Positions 24,611-33,264 of a stretch of DNA of 64,000 bases are shown piece by piece. Made by a program: the position numbers and the translations under genes. Under the pieces are notes generated by a model. The model was not told the origin of the DNA and searched no databases. It saw only the letters and a program-made list of their open reading frames with translations. Numbering within the stretch: position 1 is the first letter of the stretch; each line of letters begins with the position of its first letter. The DNA comes from Byssovorax sp. (GTDB lineage Bacteria > Myxococcota_A > Polyangia > Polyangiales > Polyangiaceae). The stretch lies in contig JANYGI010000035.1 of assembly GCA_025362495.1 (NCBI GenBank), forward strand, positions 1 through 64,000, in the 5' to 3' direction.

Positions 24611-27600
24611 ATGGCGACTCTGGTCCCGGAGATCCTCGGCGTCGGCGCGCGCGGCCCGCTCGGCCTCAACGCGCTGCAGATCGCGATGTGCTCGCGCGCC
24701 GGCAAGATCGAGCCACGTCGAACGCGCTTCCCCGACAAGCACGGCAACTCGATCGGCGCGGTGCGCGCGCGCTACTTGCCGGACGATCTCCACGGCTACG
24801 ACCGCCTCGTCGCCCTCGCCGTGCCGGCGCTGATCGAGGCGGCGAGGTCCCTCGTCGGCAGCGCGTTCGCGGCGCCTTACCCGCTCTTTCTCGCTCTCCC
24901 CGAGCCCGGGCGACCCGACGACGATCCGCGCTTCGGCCCCGAGATGATCGTCGAGCTCGCGCGTCGCAGCGGCGTGCCTGTCGACGTCGATCGATCGGTG
25001 GTGATCCGCTCCGGCCACGCCGGCGGCGGCATGGCGCTCGAGCTCGCGGCGCTGCGGATCGCCGAGGGCGGCAGGCCGCAGGCGTACCTCGTCGGCGGCG
25101 TCGACAGCTACTACCAGGGCGACGTGCTCGCGTGGCTCGACGTCGAGTGTCGGTTGCACTCGGGCACGGCGGGTAACGGGATCATCCCGAGCGAGGGCGC
25201 GGCGTTCGCGGTGATCGCGCCGTCCTCGGGCGGCGGCGGATCGGGGCGCGCGATCGCGCGGATCGCGGCCGCCGTCTCGGCCCGCGAGGACACCGTCGGC
25301 ACCTCGTCGCCGAACCTCGCCACCGCGATGACCCGCGCGGTGCGCGACGCCGCGACGCTCGCCGGCGGGCGCCCGATTCGCTGGCTGTTGAGCGACGTCA
25401 ACGGTGAGCGACACCGGATAAGCGAGCTCTCGAAGGTGGAGATCCGCAGCAAAGAGCTCTTCGAGGTGGGCTACCGCCACGACGCGCTGGCCGAGGAACT
25501 AGGCGACACCGGCGCGGCCAGCGGAGCGCTCCTGCTCGCGTCTGCGTGCGCGCATTTCCTCGCGGGATCGGCGCCCGCCGATCGCGTGCTCATCGCCTTG
25601 CACGCCGAGGGACAGGAGCGCGCTGCCCTGGTGATCGAGGCCGCGTCGCGCGAGGCGACCGCACCGCCGCGTCCCGGATCTGCGCCCGCGAGCGCGACGG
25701 CCCCCGCGCGCGACGCGCCCGCGAAGACCGAAGCACCGGTGCAGCAAGAGGCCATCGATCGCGTCGTCGCGTCGATACCGCGCCTCCCGCCCGCGGCCGA
25801 TCGCGGCCTCCTCCAGACCGCGCTCGACGAAGCCTCGGCGGCGCTCTCGCGCTGGGCTGCGAGCGGCCTCCACGACGCCGATCACCTCGCCCTCCTCGAC
25901 GCGGCGGCGATCCGCGTCGCCTTCGCGCGCGCTCGCTTCGAGGACGCGGGCGACGGCCTCGCGGCGAGCCAGTCCGTGAAGACGCTCCAGCACGTCGAGC
26001 GCGCCCTGCGCCGCGGCCGCGACGTCACCATCGATCACCTCGTCGCCGATCAAGATCGCCTTGCCCGCGGGGAGATCCACGTCGTCGTACCGCCGGCCGC
26101 GCCGTTCCGCGCCGGCGTCGATCTCCCGATCGTCCACGCCGCGCGCCGCGATCCGCTGGTCCCGCTCGTTGCGCATGCGCCGGCCGCGAGCGACGACGAC
26201 GCCGCGCTCTTCCGCGCCACGGCGCCGCGCGCGCGGTCGCCGATCGCGATCTCGCCCGAGGCCATCGCGCTCCAGGATCTCGCGCGCGCGTGCATGGAAG
26301 ATCTCGCGATCCTCGGCGGTCTACGTCGCCCCAACGACGACGAGCCCTGGTCGGCGACCGATCGCTTCGAGCGTCGCTTGCTCGCGAACCTCGACGCGCT
26401 AGCAACGCTCGACAGCGCCGAGGCAGGCTTGATCGAGGGCATCGACGTGCCCGCGGCGCTGCTCGCGTACTCGGGTGAATCGAGCTTCGCGGACGCGGGC
26501 CGCGGCTTCACGCGGGCCTTCGCGCTCGGCTGCTTCGGCGGCGAAGATCCGGTGCGCGCGGCCGTCGTCGGCCTCCGCAACTCGCACCCGATCACCCGGC
26601 CCGCGCAGCTCGAAGCGTTCTGCCTCGCGCCGAGCCCGCGCGTCGTCCCGGCGATGGAACGCCTGCTCTGGGGGGAAGATCCCGCGCTCGTCCGCCTCGC
26701 CCTCGAGGTGCTGCGCTTCCGCCGCGCCGCCGGCTACGCGACGATCTTGCCGCTCCTCGGCCACTCCGATCTCGGCGTGATCGAGGCCGCGGCCCGCTGC
26801 CTCGCGGTGACGCTCCCGCGCCCTCGGGCCATCGCGGCGCTGGAGGGGCTCCTGCGCGACGATCTCGAGGGTCGTACCGCGCTCGTGGTCCTCGAGTGCC
26901 TGGTGATGCTCGGCGCGCCGTCGGGCCTCGCCATGGTCACGAAGCGGCTCCTCGAGGCCGAGGCGCACCCGCTCACGCTCGCCAGCGATCTGCGCTCGGG
27001 CCTGGTCCGTCTGCTCGCGCTCGCGGGTGGGCCCGAGCACACGGCGCTGATCTTCAACGCTGTCATCCCCTCGGGCTCGGCTCCGGCGCTGCTGGCGGGC
27101 GTCACGGCGCTCGGCTGGTTCGGCCATGCGGCCTTCGTCGAGCCGCTGCTCGAGCAGCTCGACGCGGCCAACGCGGCTCCGCGCACGGCCGGCTCGCGCC
27201 CCACCGAGCTCGAAATCGCCACGGCCCGCGCCCTCCTGCGCGTCACGGGGGTTTACCTCGAAGAGGAAGGCAACGAGTACGGTATCGGCCTCTCGGTCGA
27301 CGCCGCCGCCTGGCGCGCTCACCGGGACGAGAGCCCCGGCGATCTCGCGCCCGACGTGCGGTATCGCTTCGGCCAGCGCTACCACCCGCGCGAGAGCCTG
27401 ATCGAGCTCGCCGACGACCGGACGCCAGCCCACGCACGCCGCAACTCTGCCCTGGAGATCGCCGCGCTCACGGGGGGCGCCTTCGCGTTCGAGCCCACCG
27501 ACTGGGTCGCTCGTCAGCGCGAGCACCTCGCCGTCGTCGGCGATGCCATCGAGTCCAGCGCCGCCGCCTACGAGCCCGGAGAGTGGCTATCGACCCACCT

Positions 27601-27637
27601 CGCGCGCCGCGGCCCGAGCGAGCCACTCTTGCCCTGA
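24611..27637 (+). CDS. Ketosynthase-fold protein fused to a TIGR02270/HEAT-like region, T6SS-associated
   Basis: A 1008-residue protein. The first ~345 residues have a thiolase/beta-ketoacyl-synthase fold: VPEILGVGARGPLGLNALQ, YLVGGVDSYYQGDVLAWLD and NGIIPSEGAAFAVI. The nucleophile region, usually T-A-C-A/S-S-G, reads SGHAGGG, so the catalytic Cys is absent and condensation is unlikely. An Ala/Pro linker (about 350-385) follows. The rest resembles TIGR02270: FERRLLANLDALATLDSAEAGL, AFCLAPSPRVVPAMERLL and alternating HEAT-like helices, ending in a short acidic/aromatic tail. Separate ketosynthase-like and TIGR02270 genes are known beside DUF2169 in T6SS clusters; here they are one chain. It probably acts as a scaffold for cargo handling. 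Confidence 0.7.
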   Translation: MATLVPEILGVGARGPLGLNALQIAMCSRAGKIEPRRTRFPDKHGNSIGAVRARYLPDDLHGYDRLVALAVPALIEAARSLVGSAFAAPYPLFLALPEPGRPDDDPRFGPEMIVELARRSGVPVDVDRSVVIRSGHAGGGMALELAALRIAEGGRPQAYLVGGVDSYYQGDVLAWLDVECRLHSGTAGNGIIPSEGAAFAVIAPSSGGGGSGRAIARIAAAVSAREDTVGTSSPNLATAMTRAVRDAATLAGGRPIRWLLSDVNGERHRISELSKVEIRSKELFEVGYRHDALAEELGDTGAASGALLLASACAHFLAGSAPADRVLIALHAEGQERAALVIEAASREATAPPRPGSAPASATAPARDAPAKTEAPVQQEAIDRVVASIPRLPPAADRGLLQTALDEASAALSRWAASGLHDADHLALLDAAAIRVAFARARFEDAGDGLAASQSVKTLQHVERALRRGRDVTIDHLVADQDRLARGEIHVVVPPAAPFRAGVDLPIVHAARRDPLVPLVAHAPAASDDDAALFRATAPRARSPIAISPEAIALQDLARACMEDLAILGGLRRPNDDEPWSATDRFERRLLANLDALATLDSAEAGLIEGIDVPAALLAYSGESSFADAGRGFTRAFALGCFGGEDPVRAAVVGLRNSHPITRPAQLEAFCLAPSPRVVPAMERLLWGEDPALVRLALEVLRFRRAAGYATILPLLGHSDLGVIEAAARCLAVTLPRPRAIAALEGLLRDDLEGRTALVVLECLVMLGAPSGLAMVTKRLLEAEAHPLTLASDLRSGLVRLLALAGGPEHTALIFNAVIPSGSAPALLAGVTALGWFGHAAFVEPLLEQLDAANAAPRTAGSRPTELEIATARALLRVTGVYLEEEGNEYGIGLSVDAAAWRAHRDESPGDLAPDVRYRFGQRYHPRESLIELADDRTPAHARRNSALEIAALTGGAFAFEPTDWVARQREHLAVVGDAIESSAAAYEPGEWLSTHLARRGPSEPLLP

Positions 27638-27653
27638 GCCGGCGCGATCTCCG

Positions 27654-28895
27654 CTATTTCTGGGTGATCACCACGCGGTTGTCGTCGCGGTACGTCACGT
27701 GGCCGGACTCTCCGCGGCAATCCCAGCACAGGCCCCAGGGGATCCGCTTGCGGATGTAGCTGTTCTCGCCGAGGACGATCGGCCCCTTCTCGTCCTTGAG
27801 CAGGAGCGACGAGGCGATACGGTATCTGTCCCCGGGGAGCCGGTAGAACGCCACGATGAACGAGCTGCGCTGCGCCCGCGCTGCGACGACCAAGATCTCC
27901 TCGCCGGGCACCGGACTCCACAGGATCGGCTGTGTCGTGAAGGTGGTGTTGGGCACGGTGTTCACCCCCGCGTCCCCGCGCGAGAGCACCTGGTTCACGT
28001 CGTCCGGCTCCTTGTAATAGGTGATCTCGTGGCTCAGCTCCTTCAGCTCGGGCACCGAGGCGATCATCTCGGCGAGCTGCGCGGGGCTGATCTCCGCCTT
28101 GCGGAACGTCTGCTGGAACTGCGGTGAAGGGATCGTCGCCGCGTTGGGCGCGCCATGGCAGCAGCGAAACCCGAGGTCGTCGCCTGACGAGGTCGCGTCG
28201 ACGGCGCTCCGGTGCGCGCAGCGATGATCGGGCCCGGCCGCGTCGGCCTTGGCGCCGCGCACCGCCGCGCCTCTGGCCACCATCGTCTCGATCGGCATCA
28301 CGTCGCTCGCCGTCCACTCGCGCAGCGCCGAGCCCATTCCCAGCGCGCCAAAGCCCGACGCGCACGACGCCGGCGCCTTCGCACAGGCCGCGTCCCACGT
28401 CGCGCTCCCGGCCCAGGCGGCGCCCTCGGGGCCCTTGCAAGCGCGCTCCCACTCGAGCTCGGTGCACAGCCGCCCACCGGCCTCCTGACACAGATCGGCC
28501 GCTTTTTGCCGCGTAACGCCCGTCGTCGGGGGCTTCTGCGGATCGTTTGGATAGAGGTACTTGTCGATCGAGTACGCGCCGAGCTCGAGCTGCGGGAGCG
28601 CCGGCTCCAGCGTCGCGTCGCGCCCGCGATCGCCGGGCGTGCTGCCGGCCGCGAACGCCCCGCCGGGGATGTCGACCTTCTCTTTGGCACCGGCAATTGC
28701 CGCCTTTTTCGCGCCGACGCCGCCGTCGGGTGCCTCGTTCTCGGCCGCCTCGAGGACCTTGCCTTGCGGCGAGATCGCGACCGGAGCGCCCGCGTCGTCG
28801 AGCGCGCCGGGGCCCGCTTCGGGCGGCTTTTTCCCGCAGCCGCAGGCGAGAGCCGCGGTGAGCAGCGCGAGGAGGGGAAGGGGTAGAGCCCGCAT
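27654..28895 (-). CDS. Formylglycine-generating-enzyme-like (SUMF1) lipoprotein
   Basis: A 413-residue exported protein. The ATG at 28895 gives a lipoprotein signal (LPLPLLALLTAALACGC). The open frame upstream to 29054 was discarded. After a linker of ~60 residues the FGE-sulfatase domain appears: VDIPGGAFAAGSTPGDRG, ADLCQEAGGRLCTELEWERACKG, ALREWTASD and a final GFRCC. These are the classic C-type-lectin-like motifs. The C-terminal ~150 residues form an extra domain with a CWDC pair. Many family members in myxobacteria are structural rather than oxidases. The gene is convergent with the T6SS operon, 16 bases away. Confidence 0.8.
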   Translation of the reverse strand: MRALPLPLLALLTAALACGCGKKPPEAGPGALDDAGAPVAISPQGKVLEAAENEAPDGGVGAKKAAIAGAKEKVDIPGGAFAAGSTPGDRGRDATLEPALPQLELGAYSIDKYLYPNDPQKPPTTGVTRQKAADLCQEAGGRLCTELEWERACKGPEGAAWAGSATWDAACAKAPASCASGFGALGMGSALREWTASDVMPIETMVARGAAVRGAKADAAGPDHRCAHRSAVDATSSGDDLGFRCCHGAPNAATIPSPQFQQTFRKAEISPAQLAEMIASVPELKELSHEITYYKEPDDVNQVLSRGDAGVNTVPNTTFTTQPILWSPVPGEEILVVAARAQRSSFIVAFYRLPGDRYRIASSLLLKDEKGPIVLGENSYIRKRIPWGLCWDCRGESGHVTYRDDNRVVITQK

Positions 28896-29077
28896 GCGGG
28901 GCCCTTCATGGCGCGGGATGCGCGCGCCGTCAAAGCGTTGGTGACGAGGGCGAGCGGGCGGAGCCGGGAAGGAGCCGAGTTGCGGTGCCTCAATTCCAAT
29001 CATCCGTCCGCGAAGTATCGATACGAAAGCGCATCCATCACTTGTTCTCCTCAATGCGGTTGGCGTAGGGTGCCGCC

Positions 29078-29971
29078 ATGCCGACGCTGGAGCACAACGG
29101 CCTCGTCGAGATGTTTCGCGAGAAGCCCTCTCTCGTGCCTCATTTCCTCACGACGCTTTTTCACCTCGATCTCCCGGCGCACGCTTCGATCGCCGTGGTC
29201 GAGTCCTCTCTCGATCAGCTCATTCCCGTGGAATTCCGTGCCGATCTGGTGCTTGAGCTCCGCGACGCGGGCGGGGCGCTGGTCCTCGCGGTCGTCCTCG
29301 AAGTGCAGCGCGACAGGGACCTCGACAAGAAGTTCTCGTGGCCAGTCTATCTCGCCGCCGTGCGGGCGAAGAAGCGCTGTCCGGTCATCGTTCTCGTCGT
29401 CGCGCCCGACGACGCCGTGGCTGCCTGGGCGGCGGAGCCGATCGATCTCGGCCTCGGATTCAGCACCATTCGAGCGCTCGTCCTCGGCCCGACGATCGTC
29501 CCCGTGGTCACCGACAAGAGCGCAGCCGAGCTCGAGCCGGAGCTCGCCGTCATCTCTGCGATCGCCCACGGCAACGGTCCGCAGGGGCTCCAGGTCGTCG
29601 ATGCGGCGTTCAGGGCACTCGGCAGCCTCGACCGTGAGCACGTGGCGGTGTACTTTCAGATCGTCTACGATGTTCTGCGCGACCCCCTGCGGAGGGCTCT
29701 GGAGAAGCTGATCATGGAACGCCAGAAAGAGACGAACGAGTCCATCCCCGAGTTCGCGCAGATGCTGATGCGCATCGGTGAGCAGGCGGGCAAGCTCGAA
29801 GGCAAGCTCGAAGGCAAGCGCGAGGTCCTCTTTCGGTTGCTCGCCCGTGCAGGTATCCCGCTCTCCGACGACGACCGCAGGCGTATCGAGGTGTGCACTG
29901 ACGACTCGACCCTCGACCGGTGGGTCGACAACGTCAGCGGTGCGAAGGCTGCGGCCGAGGTCCTCTCCTGA
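29078..29971 (+). CDS. Rpn-like PD-(D/E)XK nuclease-family protein
   Basis: A 297-residue protein of the transposase-derived Rpn type, which in bacteria act as DNA nucleases and sometimes in phage defence. The core has VPVEFRADLVLEL-like text (VEFRADLVLELRDAGG) and VVLEVQRDRDLDKKFSWPVYLAAVRAK, giving the D ... ExQ residues. A helical tail carries the repeated KLEGKLEGKRE and ends in DDSTLDRWVDNV. The length is full for the family. No mobile-element ends were found around it. Two tail-only relatives (1233 and 30143) suggest an expanding and decaying family in this genome. Confidence 0.7.
   Translation: MPTLEHNGLVEMFREKPSLVPHFLTTLFHLDLPAHASIAVVESSLDQLIPVEFRADLVLELRDAGGALVLAVVLEVQRDRDLDKKFSWPVYLAAVRAKKRCPVIVLVVAPDDAVAAWAAEPIDLGLGFSTIRALVLGPTIVPVVTDKSAAELEPELAVISAIAHGNGPQGLQVVDAAFRALGSLDREHVAVYFQIVYDVLRDPLRRALEKLIMERQKETNESIPEFAQMLMRIGEQAGKLEGKLEGKREVLFRLLARAGIPLSDDDRRRIEVCTDDSTLDRWVDNVSGAKAAAEVLS
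29792..29815 (+). repeat. 12-bp direct repeat in the Rpn-like gene
   Basis: Two copies of aagctcgaaggc encode the doubled KLEG in the linker before the C-terminal helix. Relics of the same family show similar repeats, so this linker seems prone to slippage. Confidence 0.6.
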
Positions 29972-30142
29972 CGGCCGCCATCCATCACATCCGGCAGACT
30001 GCCGATTCATCTTCTGCGCAGATCGAGTCGTGAAGGCTCGCCTCTCTTTCATGATCCCCATCTGGACAGCTGGAATGGTCCCAGGGGCCTTTGACGCTCA
30101 GCCCGCCTTGCATCCCGCCCCGCACGCCGGTAGCACTGGCGC

Positions 30143-30385
30143 ATGACCTCGACCGATTCGAAGAACGAGCTCACCGCCGGCACGTGGGCGGAGGGGAAAG
30201 CCGAAGGGTTCGCCGAGGGCCACCGATTCGGCCGCTCCGAAGGCCTGCGGCAATCGATCCACGATCTCTGCGAGGTGCTCGCCATCGAGCTGACGGCGGA
30301 GCGCGAGGCGCAGATCCACGGGTCGAGCGACGCGGAGCTGACCAGCTTGCGCGAGCACCTGAAGCGTGATCGCCGCTGGCCGTGA
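30143..30385 (+). pseudogene. Short tail fragment of an Rpn-like protein
   Basis: Eighty residues match only the end of the Rpn-like family: AEGKAEGFAEGHRFGRSEGLRQSI, then a helical tail ending in DAELTSLREHLKRD. The nuclease core is missing and no start signal is convincing. It lies 171 bases after the complete member and may be what is left of a neighbour copy. Expression as a small protein cannot be excluded. Confidence 0.45.
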
Positions 30386-30554
30386 TAGCAGTGAGGGCGC
30401 CGCCGACGTGACCCTGCTCGCGGCCTTGACCGACCGTGGCGCCGGCCGCAGATAATCGCCCCCGAGTCCAGCAAGCAAATGCGGCTGTCGCTCGCAACAC
30501 CGATGATCTGGCAAGGGCTCGGCCGGCGCCTTAAATCGATACAGGAGCACGACG

Positions 30555-31229
30555 ATGAAAATCCTGATGGTGCTGACGTCCCATGATCAGCTCGGCAACA
30601 CCGGCAAGAAGACGGGATTCTGGCTCGAAGAGCTCGCCGCGCCCTATTACACCTTCCTCGACGCGGGCGCGAAGATCACCGTCGCTTCCCCGAAGGGCGG
30701 TCAACCGCCGCTCGATCCGAAGAGCGACACGGCCGACGGCCAGACCGAGATGACGAAGCGCTTCAAGGGCGATGCTGCCGCGCAAGCTGTCCTCGCCAGT
30801 ACGGTCAAGCTCGCGGAGGTGCGCGCCGCCGATCACGACGCCATCTTTTACCCGGGCGGCCACGGCCCGATGTGGGACCTCGCCGAAGATCCGCAGTCGA
30901 ATGCCCTCATCGAGGCCTTTTACAGCGCGGGTAAGCCCGTCGCGGCGGTCTGCCATGCCCCGGGCGTGCTCCGTCATGCCATGTCGCATGGCGCCCCGAT
31001 CGTCAAAGGCAAGCGTGTCACCGGCTTCACCAACACCGAAGAAGAGGCCGTCCAGCTCACTGAGGTCGTACCCTTCCTCGTCGAGGACGAGCTGAAGCGC
31101 CTCGGCGGCCTGTTCGAGAAGGTGGGCGACTGGCAGAGCTTCGCCATCACCGATGGTAAGCTCATCACCGGCCAGAACCCGGCCTCGTCCACGGCGGCCG
31201 CGCAGCACCTGCTCAAGCTCCTCGCCTGA
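30555..31229 (+). CDS. DJ-1/PfpI family protein (class I glutamine amidotransferase-like)
   Basis: A 224-residue protein close to the YhbO/Hsp31-type stress proteins. Markers are MKILMVLTSHDQLGNTGKKTGFWLEE, ITVASPKGGQPPLDP, FYPGGHGPMWDL and the nucleophile elbow AVCHAPGVL (Cys near residue 133), with a Glu in the first helix. The C-terminus has ITGQNPASS. Family members act as glyoxalase III/deglycase-type or chaperone proteins against carbonyl stress. The length is typical. A good AGGAG sits before the ATG. It is monocistronic. Confidence 0.9.
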   Translation: MKILMVLTSHDQLGNTGKKTGFWLEELAAPYYTFLDAGAKITVASPKGGQPPLDPKSDTADGQTEMTKRFKGDAAAQAVLASTVKLAEVRAADHDAIFYPGGHGPMWDLAEDPQSNALIEAFYSAGKPVAAVCHAPGVLRHAMSHGAPIVKGKRVTGFTNTEEEAVQLTEVVPFLVEDELKRLGGLFEKVGDWQSFAITDGKLITGQNPASSTAAAQHLLKLLA

Positions 31230-31258
31230 GCTTCGCCTGCCGCGCTATCATGCGCGCC

Positions 31259-31882
31259 ATGACGTCCAGCTACGCCACGGACTACGTCACCGCGCTCCTC
31301 GGCGCAGCGGCCGTATCGCTCCCGACCACCGCAGGTCGAAACGTCGGTGAAATCGCGCCCACCCGGGCGGTTCAGCCGCACATTGCCCTCTTCCTCGAGC
31401 TGGGCGAGCAGCTCTATCTGGGCACCACGGCCGGCGTCGCCGCGCGCCCGATGCCGCTGCCGGTCTCCACGGGCTTTCAGTACTTCGAGCTCTGCGCCCT
31501 CACCGAGCGGCACAGCCCGCGCGTGCTCTGGCTGCTCTCCAACGTGGCCAGTTACATGCTCGCGGTCTCGTCTCCCTTCTTCCATGGCACCGACGAAATG
31601 AGAGCGGCGTGGGCGCGGACAGCCACGCTGCCGGAGCCCGTCCCGTTCCTCCCGTATCAAACCATCCGTCTCGGCGGCGACGACACGCGCTTTCTGCTCG
31701 TGCCCCGGTGGAAATTCGTCGTCCCCATGGGCCCTCCGGTCGAGGTCGTCGAGCCACTCCCGATCACGCCCGCGCAGTGGGCGGAGCTCGCCGGGGTGAG
31801 CCTCGACCAGCGCGGGCGCTGGGCCGCGTCGCTCGGGCTGCGCTCTCGAAGCCAGTGGGATCCCCTCATCGACCTTCCCTGA
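31259..31882 (+). CDS. Conserved hypothetical protein, possibly suppressor-of-fused-like
   Basis: A 207-residue protein. The middle, with LGTTAGVAARPMPLPVSTGFQYFEL, VLWLLSNVASYMLAVSSPFFHG, then a strand pair and RFLLVPRWKFVVPMG, followed by VVEPLPITPAQWAEL, has the order of strands and helices of SUFU-domain proteins common in bacteria. That assignment is tentative. No signal peptide is present. The ATG at 31259 was chosen; an ATG three codons earlier (31250) is as likely. Confidence 0.5.
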   Translation: MTSSYATDYVTALLGAAAVSLPTTAGRNVGEIAPTRAVQPHIALFLELGEQLYLGTTAGVAARPMPLPVSTGFQYFELCALTERHSPRVLWLLSNVASYMLAVSSPFFHGTDEMRAAWARTATLPEPVPFLPYQTIRLGGDDTRFLLVPRWKFVVPMGPPVEVVEPLPITPAQWAELAGVSLDQRGRWAASLGLRSRSQWDPLIDLP

Positions 31883-31985
31883 AAGCGCTCCGAGTCGTGG
31901 CGCGCTCGGCCCGGTCACCGCCCGCCCTCACGAAAGCGCATCCAGACCTCCTCGCGGGCGCCCTCCTCGCGCTATGCTGCGCGCC

Positions 31986-32297
31986 ATGTCGCTCTCCCCC
32001 ACGGTCGACCCCATGGCCGCCCAGATGGCCCAGCTCCTCGCCGAAAGCGACCTCGACGAGCTGCGCGAGGTCGTCAAGCGCTGGATCGCCGAGGCCCCCA
32101 CGCAGGGCACGCGCCGCACCTACGAGAACTTCGGCGCCCGGATGATCGAGCTCAAGCACGCCCTGGCCGAGGCCCCCGTGCAGCCGACCCGGGAAGAGCT
32201 GGAGTCTGCCCTCACCATGATGCTTCGCCTCGCCGCGCAGCAGCCCGGCGGCCCGACCGGCTCCGGCGGCTCGAGCACCGCGGGCAGCGGCCGCTGA
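31986..32297 (+). CDS. Small helical protein upstream of prepilin peptidase
   Basis: About 103 residues, helical and charged (AQMAQLLAESDLDELREVVKRWI; GARMIELKHALAEAP), ending in a Gly/Ser-rich tail. It ends four bases before the prepilin peptidase GTG and so is likely co-transcribed with it. An ATG at 31974 would add four residues. No domain is recognised. Confidence 0.5.
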   Translation: MSLSPTVDPMAAQMAQLLAESDLDELREVVKRWIAEAPTQGTRRTYENFGARMIELKHALAEAPVQPTREELESALTMMLRLAAQQPGGPTGSGGSSTAGSGR

Positions 32298-32301
32298 AGC
32301 C

Positions 32302-33264
32302 GTGAACGTCGACGACTTTCCGCCCTGGTTCTTCCGGATCATCGCCCTCGCGTTCGGCCTCATCTGGGGCAGCTTTCTCAACGTCGTCATCTACCGCGTC
32401 CCGCGCGGAATGAGCGTGGTCCGCCCCGGATCCACGTGCCCGGCCTGCGGCAAGCCCATCCGTGCCTGGCACAACATACCTGTGCTCGGCTATCTGCTCC
32501 TCGGCGGCAAAGCCAGCTGTTGCAAGGCCAAGCTCTCTCCCCGCTATCCTCTCGTCGAGGCCATCGGCGGCATCCTCGCCCTGGCCATCCTCGAAACGGT
32601 GGTATTTCGCCTCGGCCCGAGCACCTCGCTCGCGCGCGGGCTGGCGGTCTTCGTCGCCGATCTCGCCCTAGCACTCGCCCTCACGGCGGCGGCGTTCATC
32701 GATCTCGAGCACATGTACCTGCCCGACACGATCACGATCGGAGGCGCCATTCTCGGCCTCGCGACGAGCTCGTTTCGCGGGCTGTCGTTCCTCGAATCGC
32801 TCCTCGGTGCGGCGGTGGGCTTTGGCATCGTCTGGCTCCCGTTCGTCGTCATCTACTCGAAGGTGCGCGGCAAGGTCGGTATGGGCATGGGCGACGCCAA
32901 GCTCCTCGCCCTCGCGGGCGCCTGGTTCGGCTGGGGCGGCGCCCTCTTCGTCCTCGGCGCCGGCGCCATCCAGGGCACGATTGCCACGCTCCTCGTCCTG
33001 CTCTTCCGCGGCAAGATCGAGGAGCCCGAGGCCGTGAAGCGCGAGCGGGAAGAGATCCAGAAAGAGCTCGAGGCCATGTCCCCCGAGGACCGCGCCGCGG
33101 CCGAGAAAGAGCTCGCCGAAGATCCCCTGTCCGAGGAGGCCGGCGAGGGCGTGGGCCAGGCCCGCATCGCCTTTGGCCCCTTCCTCATCCTGGCGACGAT
33201 TGAATGTCTCCTCCTCGGGCGCGACGTGCTCGGCATGTACCTGGCCTGGATCGACACGCCATGA
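32302..33264 (+). CDS. pilD: Prepilin peptidase / N-methyltransferase
   Basis: A 320-residue polytopic inner-membrane aspartic protease (A24). It cleaves and methylates type IV pilin and type II secretion pseudopilin precursors. Motifs are GSFLNVVIYRVPRGMSVVRPGS, the zinc-loop pair CPACG, SPRYPLVEAIGG, and the two catalytic aspartates in FIDLEHMYLPD and GMGDAKLLALAGAWFGW. The second zinc pair, normally CxxC before K-x-x-x-S-P-R-Y, reads SCC, so one ligand is shifted. A charged loop of ~50 residues (EEPEAVKREREEIQKE ...) sits between the last two spans. The GTG start overlaps nothing; its stop overlaps the lipoprotein ATG. Confidence 0.92.
   Translation: MNVDDFPPWFFRIIALAFGLIWGSFLNVVIYRVPRGMSVVRPGSTCPACGKPIRAWHNIPVLGYLLLGGKASCCKAKLSPRYPLVEAIGGILALAILETVVFRLGPSTSLARGLAVFVADLALALALTAAAFIDLEHMYLPDTITIGGAILGLATSSFRGLSFLESLLGAAVGFGIVWLPFVVIYSKVRGKVGMGMGDAKLLALAGAWFGWGGALFVLGAGAIQGTIATLLVLLFRGKIEEPEAVKREREEIQKELEAMSPEDRAAAEKELAEDPLSEEAGEGVGQARIAFGPFLILATIECLLLGRDVLGMYLAWIDTP

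Noticed and set aside
27654-28895. The FGE-like lipoprotein as an immunity or effector protein of the T6SS island.
   Set aside because: It is on the other strand, convergent with the island, and has a common myxobacterial lipoprotein architecture, so no link is supported.
28896-29077. tRNA or small RNA in the gap before the Rpn-like gene.
   Set aside because: No T-loop sequence, cloverleaf pairing or terminator was found; likewise none in the other gaps.
30505-30540. Possible sigma-54 promoter (TGGC ... ) before the DJ-1 gene.
   Set aside because: The GC/TGC half at the right spacing is missing.
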